Source: Flavobacterium pisciphilum (GTDB lineage Bacteria; Bacteroidota; Bacteroidia; Flavobacteriales; Flavobacteriaceae). From it: a DNA stretch of 64,000 nucleotides. The notes beneath the pieces are model-generated. The model saw nothing but the letters and a program-made list of their open reading frames with translations. It was not told the origin of the DNA and made no database searches. Positions 24,523-34,044 of the stretch are shown here, piece after piece; position 1 is the stretch's first letter, and each line of letters starts with the position of its first letter. Made by a program: the position numbers and the translations under genes. Location of the stretch: contig NZ_JAJJMO010000001.1 in NCBI RefSeq assembly GCF_020905345.1, forward strand, positions 3,658,001 to 3,722,000. Direction: 5' to 3'.

Positions 24523-27174
24523 TTAAAATTGTTGTCCAATAATAAAGTGCGTGCGTAAACCGCTTGGTTTTGTTTGTCCTGGTAATGTATCAAATCCGTA
24601 ACCAAAGTCAATTCCTAATAATCCAAATGCAGGCATAAATACACGTAAACCAGCACCAACAGAACGATTTAAGTCAAAAGGATTATAGTTTTTGAAATCA
24701 GCATAAGACGAACCTGCTTCAGCAAATGTAAGTACATAAATCGAAGCTGATTGTTTTAATGTAATTGGATAACGTAATTCTAATGAGAATTTGTTATATA
24801 TCGTTGCTCCAATTTGTTCTCCTTTTAGTACTGGCGTTAATGAGTTATTTTCATATCCTCTTAACGCTATTGTTTCTCTACCATCCATAGAATAGTTAGC
24901 CATACCATCTCCTCCTAAATAAAATCTTTCAAAAGGAACTACTCCTCTAGATTGATCATATGCTCCTAAGAAACCAAATTCAGTTAGCGTTCGTAGTACT
25001 AATTTACCATAAACTTTTGTATACCAATCAGCTTTGAACTTAATTTTGTAGTATTCTAGCCAATTAAATTTCTTTTGGTCAACTTTTCCTTGATCTGTAG
25101 CGGCTTGAGTGTAGTCGTCAACCTTATTACCTCTTGTGTCAACATAGTCTCCAATTTGCACGACTCTGTTGTTTTCGTCCAATTGATTTCCTCTATCAAC
25201 AGTATTTCTTAATTTGTATTCTTTTTGATTTGCTAAATCACTGTAATTAATTCCATTAAATAATGAGTATGGAGGAGTAAGTTTAGCAGAAATACTAAAT
25301 TCCGAACCATATGTTGGGAAGATTGGATTCACCCCTTTATTACTTCTGGTTAATCCAATAGTATAAGCTAAGTTTCTTGAAGTACCATTACCAAAAGTAA
25401 ATAACCCTGTGTTGTAATTATGTAAGTCGTAGTGTTGGTAACTAATCGATTGTGACAATACGAAGAAATCATCTGGCACTGATAATCTTTTAGCTTTACC
25501 AACAGATAAAGTCAAAATATTAAAGCTTTTACTTCTGTCTACTTTTTGTGTGATATAGTTATTTAAAAACTGTGTACTATAAGATATCGATGTGCTAAAT
25601 TGTACTGGTTTTTTTCCTCCAAACCAAGGCTCTGAGAATGATACACTATAGGTTTGGAAATAAGTACTTCCTTGTAAACGAAGTGCTACTTTTTGTCCAT
25701 CACCCATTGGTAATGGTTTGTAAGCTTTTTTGTTGAATAAATTTCTAGCAGAGAAGTTGTTGAATGAAAGTCCTAAGGTTCCAATGAAACCACCTCCACC
25801 ATAACCACCTTGAAGTTCTATTTGGCTTGATCCTTTTTCTACAAGATTATATTCTATATCTACAGTTCCTGCAGCAGCATCCACATTCTTGAATTTTGGG
25901 TCAATTGCTTCTGGATCAAAAAATCCTAATTGTCCAATCTCACGAATTGTTCTTACTAATAAGTCTTTACTGTATTTCTCACCTGGTTTAGTTCTTAACT
26001 CACGGTAAATTACTTTATCATTAGTTTTGTCATTACCTACAACTGATATTTTATTAAAATATGCAATTGGACCTTCAGTAACTCTAATTTCAAAATCAAT
26101 GGTATCATTTACTGTTCTTACCTCTACAGCATTAATGTTAGAGAATAAATACCCGTTATTTTGGTATAGATTGGTAATGTCTTCAGCATCAGGTTTTGTT
26201 TTGTCAGCAATCCTTTTTTCTAAAAGTACACCATTATATGTTTCTCCTCTTTTGATACCTAAATAGCGAGACAATAATTGATCCGGATATACTGTGTTTC
26301 CTAAGAATTTGATGTCACCAAAGTAGTATTTGTTTCCTTCTTCAACATTTATTTTTATAGCTAAAGTGTTTTTCTTTTTATCGTAAGCAATAGTATCAGA
26401 TAATATTCGAGCATCTCTATATCCTTTCTCTTTGTAGTTAGCGATAACTTTTTCTAAATCACTTTTGTATTTGTCTTTAATGAATTTAGATGCTTTAAAA
26501 ATACGAATAGGGTTCTTTTGCTTCGTATCTTTCATTGCACTTCGCAAAGCAGCGTCTGACAATTGTTTATTGCCTTCAAATTCAATTTTGCTGATTTTTA
26601 CTTTATCCCCTTTATCTACACGTACCAACATATTTACTTGGTTTGTAGTGGTGGTGTCAGCGGTAGTGGTAATGGTTACTTTGGTATTGTAGTAACCTTC
26701 TTTTTTATATTTATTTTCAATGTAATTCTTGGTAGTTGTAATTAAATTTTCGTTTACAATTTTGTTTTTTGTTAAACTATTGTCTTTAATTAACCCCTCA
26801 ATTTTACCTTTTTTTACTCCAACAATTTTAACTTCGTTTAATTTAGGAAGTTCAATGATGTTTAAGTCTAGGTATATGCTATCATTTTCAATTCTATTTA
26901 CATAGAACGAAATTTCGTCAAAAAGACCAAGCTTTCCCAGCTTTTTGATGGCTCCACTTATTTCTTCACCAGGAACAGTTATTTCCTGTCCTTTTTGTAG
27001 GCCAGAAAAAGTGACAACTGTATTCTCATTGAAGCTTATTTTACCAATTACAGATACGTCGGCAAGAATGTATTTTTTCCCTTGATCAAAAGGAAGTTTC
27101 TCTTGCGCTTTTATTTGTGAAAAACTACTAAAAACCAATAAGGTAAGTACTATTTTTATTCTTTTTTGTAACAC
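24523..27174 (-). CDS. bamA: Outer membrane protein assembly factor BamA
   Basis: A protein of about 883 residues: signal peptide (LQKRIKIVLTLLVF..., ending IKAQ), five POTRA domains over about the first 420 residues and a C-terminal Omp85 barrel with the conserved FYLGGDGMANY and RGYE motifs, ending FIIGQQF. BamA is the central insertase for outer-membrane proteins. The start is a GTG at 27174, 7 nt after the uppS stop; a longer frame to 27312 would overlap uppS and give a non-signal N-terminus. The operon order DUF6089-uppS-bamA-ompH-ompH puts undecaprenyl synthesis and barrel assembly together. Confidence 0.94.
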   Translation of the reverse strand: MLQKRIKIVLTLLVFSSFSQIKAQEKLPFDQGKKYILADVSVIGKISFNENTVVTFSGLQKGQEITVPGEEISGAIKKLGKLGLFDEISFYVNRIENDSIYLDLNIIELPKLNEVKIVGVKKGKIEGLIKDNSLTKNKIVNENLITTTKNYIENKYKKEGYYNTKVTITTTADTTTTNQVNMLVRVDKGDKVKISKIEFEGNKQLSDAALRSAMKDTKQKNPIRIFKASKFIKDKYKSDLEKVIANYKEKGYRDARILSDTIAYDKKKNTLAIKINVEEGNKYYFGDIKFLGNTVYPDQLLSRYLGIKRGETYNGVLLEKRIADKTKPDAEDITNLYQNNGYLFSNINAVEVRTVNDTIDFEIRVTEGPIAYFNKISVVGNDKTNDKVIYRELRTKPGEKYSKDLLVRTIREIGQLGFFDPEAIDPKFKNVDAAAGTVDIEYNLVEKGSSQIELQGGYGGGGFIGTLGLSFNNFSARNLFNKKAYKPLPMGDGQKVALRLQGSTYFQTYSVSFSEPWFGGKKPVQFSTSISYSTQFLNNYITQKVDRSKSFNILTLSVGKAKRLSVPDDFFVLSQSISYQHYDLHNYNTGLFTFGNGTSRNLAYTIGLTRSNKGVNPIFPTYGSEFSISAKLTPPYSLFNGINYSDLANQKEYKLRNTVDRGNQLDENNRVVQIGDYVDTRGNKVDDYTQAATDQGKVDQKKFNWLEYYKIKFKADWYTKVYGKLVLRTLTEFGFLGAYDQSRGVVPFERFYLGGDGMANYSMDGRETIALRGYENNSLTPVLKGEQIGATIYNKFSLELRYPITLKQSASIYVLTFAEAGSSYADFKNYNPFDLNRSVGAGLRVFMPAFGLLGIDFGYGFDTLPGQTKPSGLRTHFIIGQQF

Positions 27175-27181
27175 TAAAAAA

Positions 27182-27919
27182 TCATTTAATTTGTTCACTT
27201 GTTTTTCCAAATCTACGTTCTCTTTTTTGATAACTAATGATAGCCTCATATAAATCTTTTTCTTTAAAGTCTGGCCATAAGACATTAGTAAAATATAGTT
27301 CTGCATAGGCAATTTGCCATAACAAAAAATTACTTATTCTATGTTCTCCACTTGTTCGTATTAATAAATCTACATCTGGTAAATTTTGCGTGTAAAGATG
27401 CTCATTTATAATTGAATCGTCAATAGTGTCTATTGAAATTATATTATTTTTAACTTTATTACTGATGATTCTAACAGCGTTCACGAGTTCTTCTCTTGAG
27501 CCGTAACTCAAAGCTAATGTGAGCGTTAGTCTTGTGTTGTTTTTTGTTTTTTCTATAACATCCAACAGCTCTTTTTGAGCAGATTTAGGTAGTTTTTCTA
27601 GATTACCAATTGCATTAAGTTTGATGTTGTTTTTCTGTAATGTACCAAGTTCCTTTTTTAATGAATTTATAAGTATCTTCATTAAAGTTTCAATCTCTAA
27701 TTTGGGTCTATTCCAGTTTTCAGTAGAAAAAGCATATAATGTTAGGTACTCGATTCCTATTTTAGCACAGGATTCGATGGTTTCTTTTACAGATTTTGTT
27801 CCATTTTCATGACCAAAAGCTCTTAAGAATCCTTGTTGTTTGGCCCAGCGCCCATTCCCATCCATTATGATAGCTAAATGTCGTGGTAAGTTTGTTTTAT
27901 CTATTGTGTCTAAATTCAT
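27182..27919 (-). CDS. uppS: Isoprenyl transferase (undecaprenyl diphosphate synthase)
   Basis: A 245-residue cis-prenyltransferase with the catalytic Asp20 in HLAIIMDGNGRWAK, the FSTENW segment and the C-terminal RISNFLLWQIAYAELYF signature. It makes the lipid carrier for peptidoglycan and polysaccharide export. The ATG at 27919, 4 nt past the stop of the DUF6089 gene, is preferred over an in-frame ATG at 27955 that overlaps that gene and precedes the family's conserved start. It is the second gene of the envelope operon. Confidence 0.95.
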   Translation of the reverse strand: MNLDTIDKTNLPRHLAIIMDGNGRWAKQQGFLRAFGHENGTKSVKETIESCAKIGIEYLTLYAFSTENWNRPKLEIETLMKILINSLKKELGTLQKNNIKLNAIGNLEKLPKSAQKELLDVIEKTKNNTRLTLTLALSYGSREELVNAVRIISNKVKNNIISIDTIDDSIINEHLYTQNLPDVDLLIRTSGEHRISNFLLWQIAYAELYFTNVLWPDFKEKDLYEAIISYQKRERRFGKTSEQIK

Positions 27920-27923
27920 TTTT

Positions 27924-28607
27924 TTAATATGGGCAATAGCAAGGTTTGTTTCCAAATGTATACGTTAAAGTTACTCCTGAAAAAACATACCAGTCATTAT
28001 TATTTAAGTCTCCAAAACGTAATGATTTTAAATTATCATTATCTGGATTGCTACCATCAAGATTATCTGTAAAGGTATATCGTGCACCAACTTCTAGTCC
28101 CAAAACAAAATTAGTGGTTAAATTTGTTTTTATGCCTACTATCATCGGAATTGCAATAGAACCTGTCTTTTTTTCTTTTTTTGTTTCGCCAGCTAAGATA
28201 TATAATTCATCATATCTGAAATAGCTAAGCCCTGAAAATACATATGGAGTGAATTTTCTTTTGGATTCATGTAAATTGAAGTCAAAAAAATTGAATTCAA
28301 GTCCAGCAGAAAGTTCTCTAATTGTATTATCAAAACGATATCCTCTTAGTTTTCGTCCTCCTTCTTTCGAATCTAAATCATTTGCTGTGATTGTCGATTG
28401 AGTGTATGAAAAACGATAGGCATGTCTCGGACTTTTATTCCATCGGTACAATAGGCCAAAAGCCGGCTTGTCTGGTGAAATATAAGTTGTACTTCCAACA
28501 TCTCCAATATAGTTACTACCTCCTAAAAAAACACCAACCTCATGTATCTGAGCATTCATGCTTGTAAAGAAAAAGAAACATAACAATAAATTAAAAATTT
28601 TGTTCAT
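27924..28607 (-). CDS. DUF6089 family outer membrane protein
   Basis: A 227-residue protein with a signal peptide ending TSMNAQ, followed by IHEVGVFLGGSNYIGDVG, the start typical of DUF6089 barrels, and alternating strands to a C-terminal TYTFGNKPCYCPY. Proteins of this type precede uppS in many flavobacterial genomes (from memory). Eight-stranded barrel topology is plausible. It is the first gene of the operon and follows a consensus minus-strand promoter at 28626-28654. Its function is not known; the operon suggests a link to envelope biogenesis. Confidence 0.85.
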   Translation of the reverse strand: MNKIFNLLLCFFFFTSMNAQIHEVGVFLGGSNYIGDVGSTTYISPDKPAFGLLYRWNKSPRHAYRFSYTQSTITANDLDSKEGGRKLRGYRFDNTIRELSAGLEFNFFDFNLHESKRKFTPYVFSGLSYFRYDELYILAGETKKEKKTGSIAIPMIVGIKTNLTTNFVLGLEVGARYTFTDNLDGSNPDNDNLKSLRFGDLNNNDWYVFSGVTLTYTFGNKPCYCPY

Positions 28608-28625
28608 TTAATTAAAAATTGCGTG

Positions 28626-28654
28626 CAAATATAATAATAATCAATACTAATCAA
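28626..28654 (-). promoter_or_regulatory. Consensus promoter of the DUF6089-uppS-bamA-ompH operon
   Basis: Minus strand: TTG (28654-28652), an 18-nt spacer, TATATTTG (28633-28626). The first ATG lies 19 nt downstream of the -7 element, at 28607. Confidence 0.75.
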
Positions 28655-28779
28655 TGCTCATTAAGTTAAAACTGTCTTTTTTTGAATTATAGACGAAATA
28701 TATCAATGATTACTGGATATTTAATACTTGCAAAACGAGAAAAACATTACAAATAGTATAAAGTATGCTCAAAAAGAAC

Positions 28780-29664
28780 TTAATTTCTTTTGTCTTCTCC
28801 CCAAAGTAGTTTATTACGTAAGGTTTTTAAGAAGGTTTCTCCAGGGATTTCAACCATGTTTATTTTAAAATTGGTTTTCTTTATTGTTAAAATAGATTCG
28901 TTTTTTATTGAAGCTATTCTTGAGTCTAATGAAACAAGATAATGATCTTCTCTTCCAGATACTCGAAGTTTAATTTCGGTATTGTCTGGTATTATAAGTG
29001 GTCTGGCTGTTAAATTATGAGGAGCAATTGGTGTAATAACTAGGCTGTTTACATCTGGAGTCAATATTGGACCGCCACAACTTAATGAGTATCCTGTTGA
29101 ACCTGTAGGTGTCGATATAATTAATCCATCTGCCCAATATGAATTTAAGTATTCACCGTTTAAATAAGTGTCTACTGTTATCATCGAAGTAGTGTCTTTT
29201 CGACTTACTGTAACCTCATTCATGGCAAAATTTAACTCTTCTATCGCTTCATTTTTTGGCTCAGTCGTTAAACTTAAAAGAGTTCTTTCAGAGATGGTAT
29301 ATTTTTTATCGATTACAAATTGCATAAATGCAGCTATGTTTTCTTTTTGTACAGTAGCAAGAAATCCTAATCTTCCTGCATTAATACCTAAAATAGGAAC
29401 ACCTGAATTACGGATTAAGGTTGCAGCTCTTAAAATAGTTCCATCGCCACCAATACTTATTAGCATTTCAAAGCTACTGTCTAATTCAGTATGAGAGGAG
29501 AACGTTTTGTATTCTTTTTCAATTATCTTTTTTTCATGGAGCATCTTCAAGAAATTAACTTCGATGATCATTTCGACATTATTTGTGGTAAAAAAAACAA
29601 ATATGTCTTTAATAATTGGGTCTGTACTATTTAAATAGTATTGTCCGTAGATAGCTACTTTCAT
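28780..29664 (-). CDS. nadK: NAD kinase
   Basis: A 294-residue ATP-dependent NAD kinase producing NADP. The phosphate-binding GGDGT motif is at residues 72-76, followed by FAMNEV (about 145) and TPTGSTGYSLSCGGPI, the second conserved NAD kinase region. It lies 108 nt downstream of the CBS-domain gene on the same strand; the gap is filled with AATTAG-type repeats, so cotranscription is unclear. Confidence 0.96.
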   Translation of the reverse strand: MKVAIYGQYYLNSTDPIIKDIFVFFTTNNVEMIIEVNFLKMLHEKKIIEKEYKTFSSHTELDSSFEMLISIGGDGTILRAATLIRNSGVPILGINAGRLGFLATVQKENIAAFMQFVIDKKYTISERTLLSLTTEPKNEAIEELNFAMNEVTVSRKDTTSMITVDTYLNGEYLNSYWADGLIISTPTGSTGYSLSCGGPILTPDVNSLVITPIAPHNLTARPLIIPDNTEIKLRVSGREDHYLVSLDSRIASIKNESILTIKKTNFKINMVEIPGETFLKTLRNKLLWGEDKRN

Positions 29665-29687
29665 TCTTTTTGATTAGATAATGAGAA

Positions 29688-29772
29688 ATTAGGTAATTTG
29701 TCAATGTGAAAATTAGATCAGTTGAGATTGTATTCTAATTCCCTAATTGACACATTTAATCTGTTTTCTAAT
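29688..29772. repeat. AATTAG/CTAATT low-complexity repeat block
   Basis: Between the CBS gene and nadK, short units bounded by AATTAG or CTAATT alternate with TGTCAAT and ATTGACACAT cores in both orientations. Such blocks recur in flavobacterial intergenic DNA (from memory). No gene is visible in it. Confidence 0.5.
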
Positions 29773-30432
29773 TTATATGTTAAGGTACTTGTCTAAATAA
29801 TCAGATCGTTCCTTTAAATTATTAATATATGTGTCTTCTTGGTGTTCTGATATAATTTCGTAATTATATCTTCGGAAGGTTTGAATGATTTCATTCATCG
29901 CTCCTAAACTAATTTTAATGGTTATCTGAACGCTATCTGTATTGGCATCAGAAGCAAAGGCGCCTAAAATTCTACCATTATTACTCTCTACAATTTGAGT
30001 AATCTCGCTCATTGAATAATCGAGAAGTCCTTTCTTTACGATTATTACCCCACCTGGTTCTTTTAAAAAAGGTGTTTCATGAAAAAATTTGATGATATCA
30101 CCTATTTCATAAAACCCAAGATAAGCATTGGTTTCATCTAAAACAGGGATTAAATTGGTGTGGTTTTTAGCAAAAACTTCCAACACATCAAGCCAAATCA
30201 TGCTGTTTCGAGCAAAAAAATGTTCGAGGGTATATTTGTAATCAATTACTTTTTTGTCGCTATCAAAAGTTTCAATATCATCGGAGGCTATACAGCCAAT
30301 GTATACTCCGTCTTCCAGAACAGGAAAATGAGAGAAGCTTAAATCAGCAAAGAAATCCTGTACCGAAGCAATGGTTTCTTGGCTATTAATAGCTCTGTAG
30401 TCATTGGTAATATAATTAGTAATATCTGTCAT
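29773..30432 (-). CDS. CBS domain-containing protein
   Basis: A 219-residue cytoplasmic protein with a pair of CBS domains (about 5-60 and 75-135, each with the xxPVLExxxxxG pattern) and a C-terminal ACT-like segment (about 145-205: GGVIIVKKGLLDYSMSEITQIVESNNGRILG). CBS pairs bind adenine nucleotides, and ACT-like domains bind small ligands, so a regulatory role is likely. It is divergent from pdxJ and upstream of nadK. The target is unknown. Confidence 0.88.
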   Translation of the reverse strand: MTDITNYITNDYRAINSQETIASVQDFFADLSFSHFPVLEDGVYIGCIASDDIETFDSDKKVIDYKYTLEHFFARNSMIWLDVLEVFAKNHTNLIPVLDETNAYLGFYEIGDIIKFFHETPFLKEPGGVIIVKKGLLDYSMSEITQIVESNNGRILGAFASDANTDSVQITIKISLGAMNEIIQTFRRYNYEIISEHQEDTYINNLKERSDYLDKYLNI

Positions 30433-30547
30433 AATTCAATTAGCAATATTTGATGCAAAATAATCAAAAAATAGCAAAAACTCCTAAGTTTTACTTTGTA
30501 TTTTTGTCGTAACAAATATAGTGTTACTAGAATTAATATCCATTTAT

Positions 30548-31261
30548 ATGACAAAGTTAAGTGTAAATATCAATAAAATTGCAACGTTACGTAACGCACG
30601 TGGCGGAAATGTGCCTGATTTATTAAAAGTTGCTACCGATATTCAGAAGTTTGGAGGGGAAGGAATAACTATACATCCTCGTCCGGATGAGCGTCATATC
30701 CGTTATCAGGATGCGCGTGATTTAAAAGCAATCGTATATACCGAATATAATATCGAAGGGAATCCTCAACATAATTTTATCGATTTGGTTTTAGAGTGTA
30801 AACCAACACAGGTAACATTAGTGCCTGATGCTATTGGTGCTATTACATCTTCTGCAGGTTGGGATACTGTGAAAAATCAAGCGTATTTAACTGAAGTTAT
30901 ACAAGAATTTCAACGCAACGGAATCAGAACTTCGATTTTTGTTGATCCAGTTTTAGAAATTATTGAAGGGGCTAAAAAAACGGGGACGGATAGAATTGAA
31001 TTATATACAGAGGCTTTTGCACATCAATATGGTTTAGGAAATAAAAATGGAATAGATCCTTATATAGCTGCTGCAAAATTGGCAAACGAACTGAATTTAG
31101 GAATCAATGCAGGACATGATTTAAGTTTGGATAATATAGAGTTCTTTAAACAAAATATTCCAGGTTTATTAGAAGTTTCAATAGGGCATGCTTTAATTTC
31201 AGAGGCTATTTATCTTGGTTTAGATAATGTAGTTAATATGTATTTGCGAAAACTAAAATAA
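30548..31261 (+). CDS. pdxJ: Pyridoxine 5'-phosphate synthase
   Basis: A 237-residue TIM-barrel enzyme that condenses 1-deoxyxylulose 5-phosphate with 3-amino-2-oxopropyl phosphate to give PNP. Typical features are LSVNINKIATLRNARGG at the start, ITIHPRPDERHI, VTLVPD and GHALISEAI. The ATG at 30548 gives the usual length; the frame is open from 30521, but that extension has no family support. A TAttTTTG -7-like element lies at 30499-30506, without a good TTG partner. The hydrolase gene follows 2 nt downstream. Confidence 0.96.
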   Translation: MTKLSVNINKIATLRNARGGNVPDLLKVATDIQKFGGEGITIHPRPDERHIRYQDARDLKAIVYTEYNIEGNPQHNFIDLVLECKPTQVTLVPDAIGAITSSAGWDTVKNQAYLTEVIQEFQRNGIRTSIFVDPVLEIIEGAKKTGTDRIELYTEAFAHQYGLGNKNGIDPYIAAAKLANELNLGINAGHDLSLDNIEFFKQNIPGLLEVSIGHALISEAIYLGLDNVVNMYLRKLK

Positions 31262-31263
31262 TT

Positions 31264-32028
31264 ATGTTATACTCAAAAATAGAAGGAGAAGGCAAACCAT
31301 TATTAATTCTTCATGGATTCTTGGGAATGTCTGATAATTGGAAGACATTAGGAACACAATTTGCCACTGATGGTTTTCAGGTTCATATTCTGGATTTACG
31401 GAACCATGGGCGTAGTTTTCATTCAGATGTATTTACATATGAAGCGATGGTACAGGATGTTTTTGAATATTGTCAAGCTAATAATTTAAGCAAAGTTGAT
31501 ATTATAGGGCATTCTATGGGAGGTAAAACTGCGATGTTTTTTGCAACAACACATCCTGAAATGGTTAATAAGTTGATAGTAGCTGATATTGCTCCTAAAT
31601 ATTATCCACAACATCATCAAGATATTTTGGCAGGATTAAATGCAGTCGATTTTTCAGTAAAACCAAGTCGTAATGAGGTCGAAGCTATTTTGTCAACTTA
31701 TATTTCTGATTTCGGAACACGACAATTCTTGATGAAAAACCTGTATTGGATAGAGCCAGGGCAATTGGCATTCAGATTCAACTTACCAGTTTTTAATACT
31801 AACTTAGAAGCTATTGGAAAAGAATTAGATGCTCATTTAGTTTTTGACAACCCTACTTTGTTTATTAGAGGAGGTGCTTCGAGATATATTTTAGATTCTG
31901 ATTTTGAGAATATCAAGCAGCATTTTCCAGACTCGAATATTGCGACAATTCCGAACGTTGGACATTGGTTACATGCCGAAAACCCTAAGATGTTTTATGA
32001 ACTGTCTATAGAGTTTTTGAAAAAATAA
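31264..32028 (+). CDS. Alpha/beta hydrolase
   Basis: A 254-residue alpha/beta-hydrolase with the oxyanion HGFLGMSDNW at residues 17-26, the nucleophile elbow GHSMGG (Ser near 82), a late Asp region and the catalytic His in NVGHWLHAE. It resembles the YbfF-type esterase family. Its start is 2 nt after pdxJ, so the two are probably cotranscribed, though no metabolic link is evident. The substrate cannot be predicted. Confidence 0.92.
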   Translation: MLYSKIEGEGKPLLILHGFLGMSDNWKTLGTQFATDGFQVHILDLRNHGRSFHSDVFTYEAMVQDVFEYCQANNLSKVDIIGHSMGGKTAMFFATTHPEMVNKLIVADIAPKYYPQHHQDILAGLNAVDFSVKPSRNEVEAILSTYISDFGTRQFLMKNLYWIEPGQLAFRFNLPVFNTNLEAIGKELDAHLVFDNPTLFIRGGASRYILDSDFENIKQHFPDSNIATIPNVGHWLHAENPKMFYELSIEFLKK

Positions 32029-32085
32029 TTGCTTCTTTTAATGAAAAATTTAGTACTTTTAAAGTAAATTTTAAAACGAAAAAAT

Positions 32086-32430
32086 ATGAAATTACTACTC
32101 AGAATATTGATTACCGCAGGTTTGGTATTGCTAATTGCTCATTTTATGCCAGGCGTTCATGTAGCTAGTTTTACTATTGCTTTAATTGTAGCTGTGGTGC
32201 TAGGTCTGCTTAATGTTTTTATTAAACCGCTCTTAGTATTGTTCACATTGCCAGTTACTTTGGTTACGTTTGGATTGTTCTTATTGGCTATTAATGCTAT
32301 AATTATTTTACTGTGTACTAAAATTGTTGGTGGATTTACAGTCGATTCGTTTTGGACGGCACTAATATTTAGTATCGTACTGTCTATACTACAGTCTATT
32401 ACATATAAAGTATTAGGAGAAGATAAATAA
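32086..32430 (+). CDS. Small four-helix membrane protein, phage-holin-4/YvlD superfamily
   Basis: A 114-residue protein that is almost entirely hydrophobic, with about four membrane helices and the family's PLLVLFTLPVTLVTFGLFL segment. Such proteins are annotated as phage holin family, but they are ordinary chromosomal proteins; there are no phage genes around it. Function is unknown. A near-consensus promoter (TTG at 32029-32031, a 22-nt spacer, TACTTTTA at 32054-32061) may serve it. Confidence 0.88.
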   Translation: MKLLLRILITAGLVLLIAHFMPGVHVASFTIALIVAVVLGLLNVFIKPLLVLFTLPVTLVTFGLFLLAINAIIILLCTKIVGGFTVDSFWTALIFSIVLSILQSITYKVLGEDK

Positions 32431-32484
32431 ATGAATAAGAAGCAAGTGTCTTAAAAAACACTTCTTATCAATATATTAAAAAGC

Positions 32485-32523
32485 TTGGTTGGGTTGCAAA
32501 AATTTTATAATTTTGCAACCCAA
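32485..32523 (+). promoter_or_regulatory. tig promoter embedded in a 13-bp inverted repeat
   Basis: TTG (32485-32487), a 20-nt spacer, TAATTTTG (32508-32515), followed 34 nt later by the tig ATG. The -7 element overlaps the right arm of a perfect inverted repeat, 32489-32501 with 32511-32523 (arm TTGGGTTGCAAAA), separated by 9 nt. The repeat could be an operator or the terminator of the upstream gene. Confidence 0.6.
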
Positions 32524-32549
32524 TTTTATTATGTAAATTAAAGAAGAAG

Positions 32550-33875
32550 ATGGATATTAAAAGAGTAGCAATAAACGCAGTAAATGAGACAATTGTATTG
32601 AACGTTGTTCATATGGATTACAAAGGTCAAGTTCAAAAAAGATTAAACGAAAAAATGCCTTTGGCAACTGTAAAAGGTTTTAGAAAAGGACAAGTACCTA
32701 AAGATCTTGTTGAAAAACAATACGGTAAAGGAATTAAACAAGAAGAAGTTAAAAAAGTAGTTGATTTGGCTTTGGAGCGTTATGTACAATCTGAAAGATT
32801 AAATCTTCTTGGAACTCCTCTTGCTAAAGAAAACGAAAATTTTGATTGGGATGCTGAAGAATTAGTATTCGAATATGAAATTGGTTTAGTACCAAACTTC
32901 GAAATTGATCTTGAAGCTAAAAATGATATCGTAAAATATATCGTTACTGCTGATGATAAATTAATCGATGGTCAAGTAGAGCGTATCCAAAAACAATTTG
33001 GAAAAGCAATTCCTCAAGACGTAGTTGTAGCTGATTCTGATATTACAGGAACTTTTGCAAACGAAGAAAAAGGAATCAATAATACTACAACAATCTCACT
33101 TTCTATCTTTAAAGATAAAAAAACTGCTGATAAATTTATCGGTAAAAAAGTTGGAGATGTTGTAACAGTAAACACAAAAGGTTTATTCGAAGATGATCAC
33201 CAATTAATGGATTACTTAAAAGTAAGTCATGATGATGTTCACGGTTTAGATGCAGATGTTAACTTTACTATCGAAGCTATCAACGGAGCAGAATTGGCAG
33301 AATTAAACCAAGAATTGTTTGATAAACTTTTTGGTGAAGGTAAAGTAGCTTCATTAGAAGATTTGAAAGCAAAAATTAAAGAAGATGCAGAGCTTCAATT
33401 TGCACAACAAGCAGATCAAAAATTATTAGCAGATGTTCAAAATTTCTTAATTGAGAGCACTAAATTTGAATTGCCAGCTGAATTCCTTAAAAAATGGTTG
33501 CAAACTGTAGGAGAGAAAAAATTATCTCCAGAAGAAGCAGAAGTTGAATACACAAGATCAGAAAAAGGATTGCGTTTTCAATTAATTGAAGGAAAAGCAA
33601 TGGCTCAAAGTAATATCCAAATTACATTTGAAGATTTGAAAGCATTTACTACAAACGCAATCAAACAACAAATGGCTCAATTTGGACAAACAAATCCAAC
33701 AGACGAAGAAGTTCAAGGAATTGTTGCAAGAGTATTATCAAACCAAGAAGAAGTGAAAAGACTTTCAGAGCAAGTTGTAGCTGAGAAGTTATTGGTATTG
33801 TTCAAAGAAAAAGCAAATCCAACAACTAAAGAAGTAACTTACGAAGAATTTATTGCAGCTTCTTACGGAGAATAA
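32550..33875 (+). CDS. tig: Trigger factor
   Basis: A 441-residue ribosome-associated chaperone. The N-terminal ribosome-binding domain has the VKGFRKGQVP signature (GFRxGxxP, about residues 41-50); a divergent FKBP-like middle domain and a helical C-terminal chaperone domain follow. It shields nascent chains before the ClpP/ClpX genes 170 nt further on, a widely conserved gene order (tig-clpP-clpX). It has its own promoter and is followed by a strong terminator at 33899-33937, so clpP is probably transcribed separately. Confidence 0.95.
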   Translation: MDIKRVAINAVNETIVLNVVHMDYKGQVQKRLNEKMPLATVKGFRKGQVPKDLVEKQYGKGIKQEEVKKVVDLALERYVQSERLNLLGTPLAKENENFDWDAEELVFEYEIGLVPNFEIDLEAKNDIVKYIVTADDKLIDGQVERIQKQFGKAIPQDVVVADSDITGTFANEEKGINNTTTISLSIFKDKKTADKFIGKKVGDVVTVNTKGLFEDDHQLMDYLKVSHDDVHGLDADVNFTIEAINGAELAELNQELFDKLFGEGKVASLEDLKAKIKEDAELQFAQQADQKLLADVQNFLIESTKFELPAEFLKKWLQTVGEKKLSPEEAEVEYTRSEKGLRFQLIEGKAMAQSNIQITFEDLKAFTTNAIKQQMAQFGQTNPTDEEVQGIVARVLSNQEEVKRLSEQVVAEKLLVLFKEKANPTTKEVTYEEFIAASYGE

Positions 33876-33898
33876 TTTCTAAAAAAATAAGTATATTT

Positions 33899-33937
33899 GA
33901 GCGTCAAAAGAATAATATTCTTTGACGCTCTTTTTTT
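33899..33937 (+). terminator. Intrinsic terminator after tig
   Basis: GAGCGTCAAA (33899-33908) pairs with TTTGACGCTC (33921-33930), extended by a GAAT/ATTC pairing, then T7. Confidence 0.93.
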
Positions 33938-34044
33938 AGGTTATAAATTTAGAATAAGACATATTGGCATTGTTTATAAAGAGGTATGACCTTTGATTAA
34001 ATAAAATATATAATATAGTAACGTACAACTTAGAACAAAAAAAT

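Noticed and set aside
24523..27312. 929-residue reading of bamA from an upstream ATG
   Set aside because: It would overlap uppS by 131 nt and replace the signal peptide with a non-signal sequence; the GTG at 27174 fits.
32086..32430. Phage origin suggested by the holin-like family name
   Set aside because: The family is widespread in chromosomes, and no phage, integrase or lysis gene is nearby.
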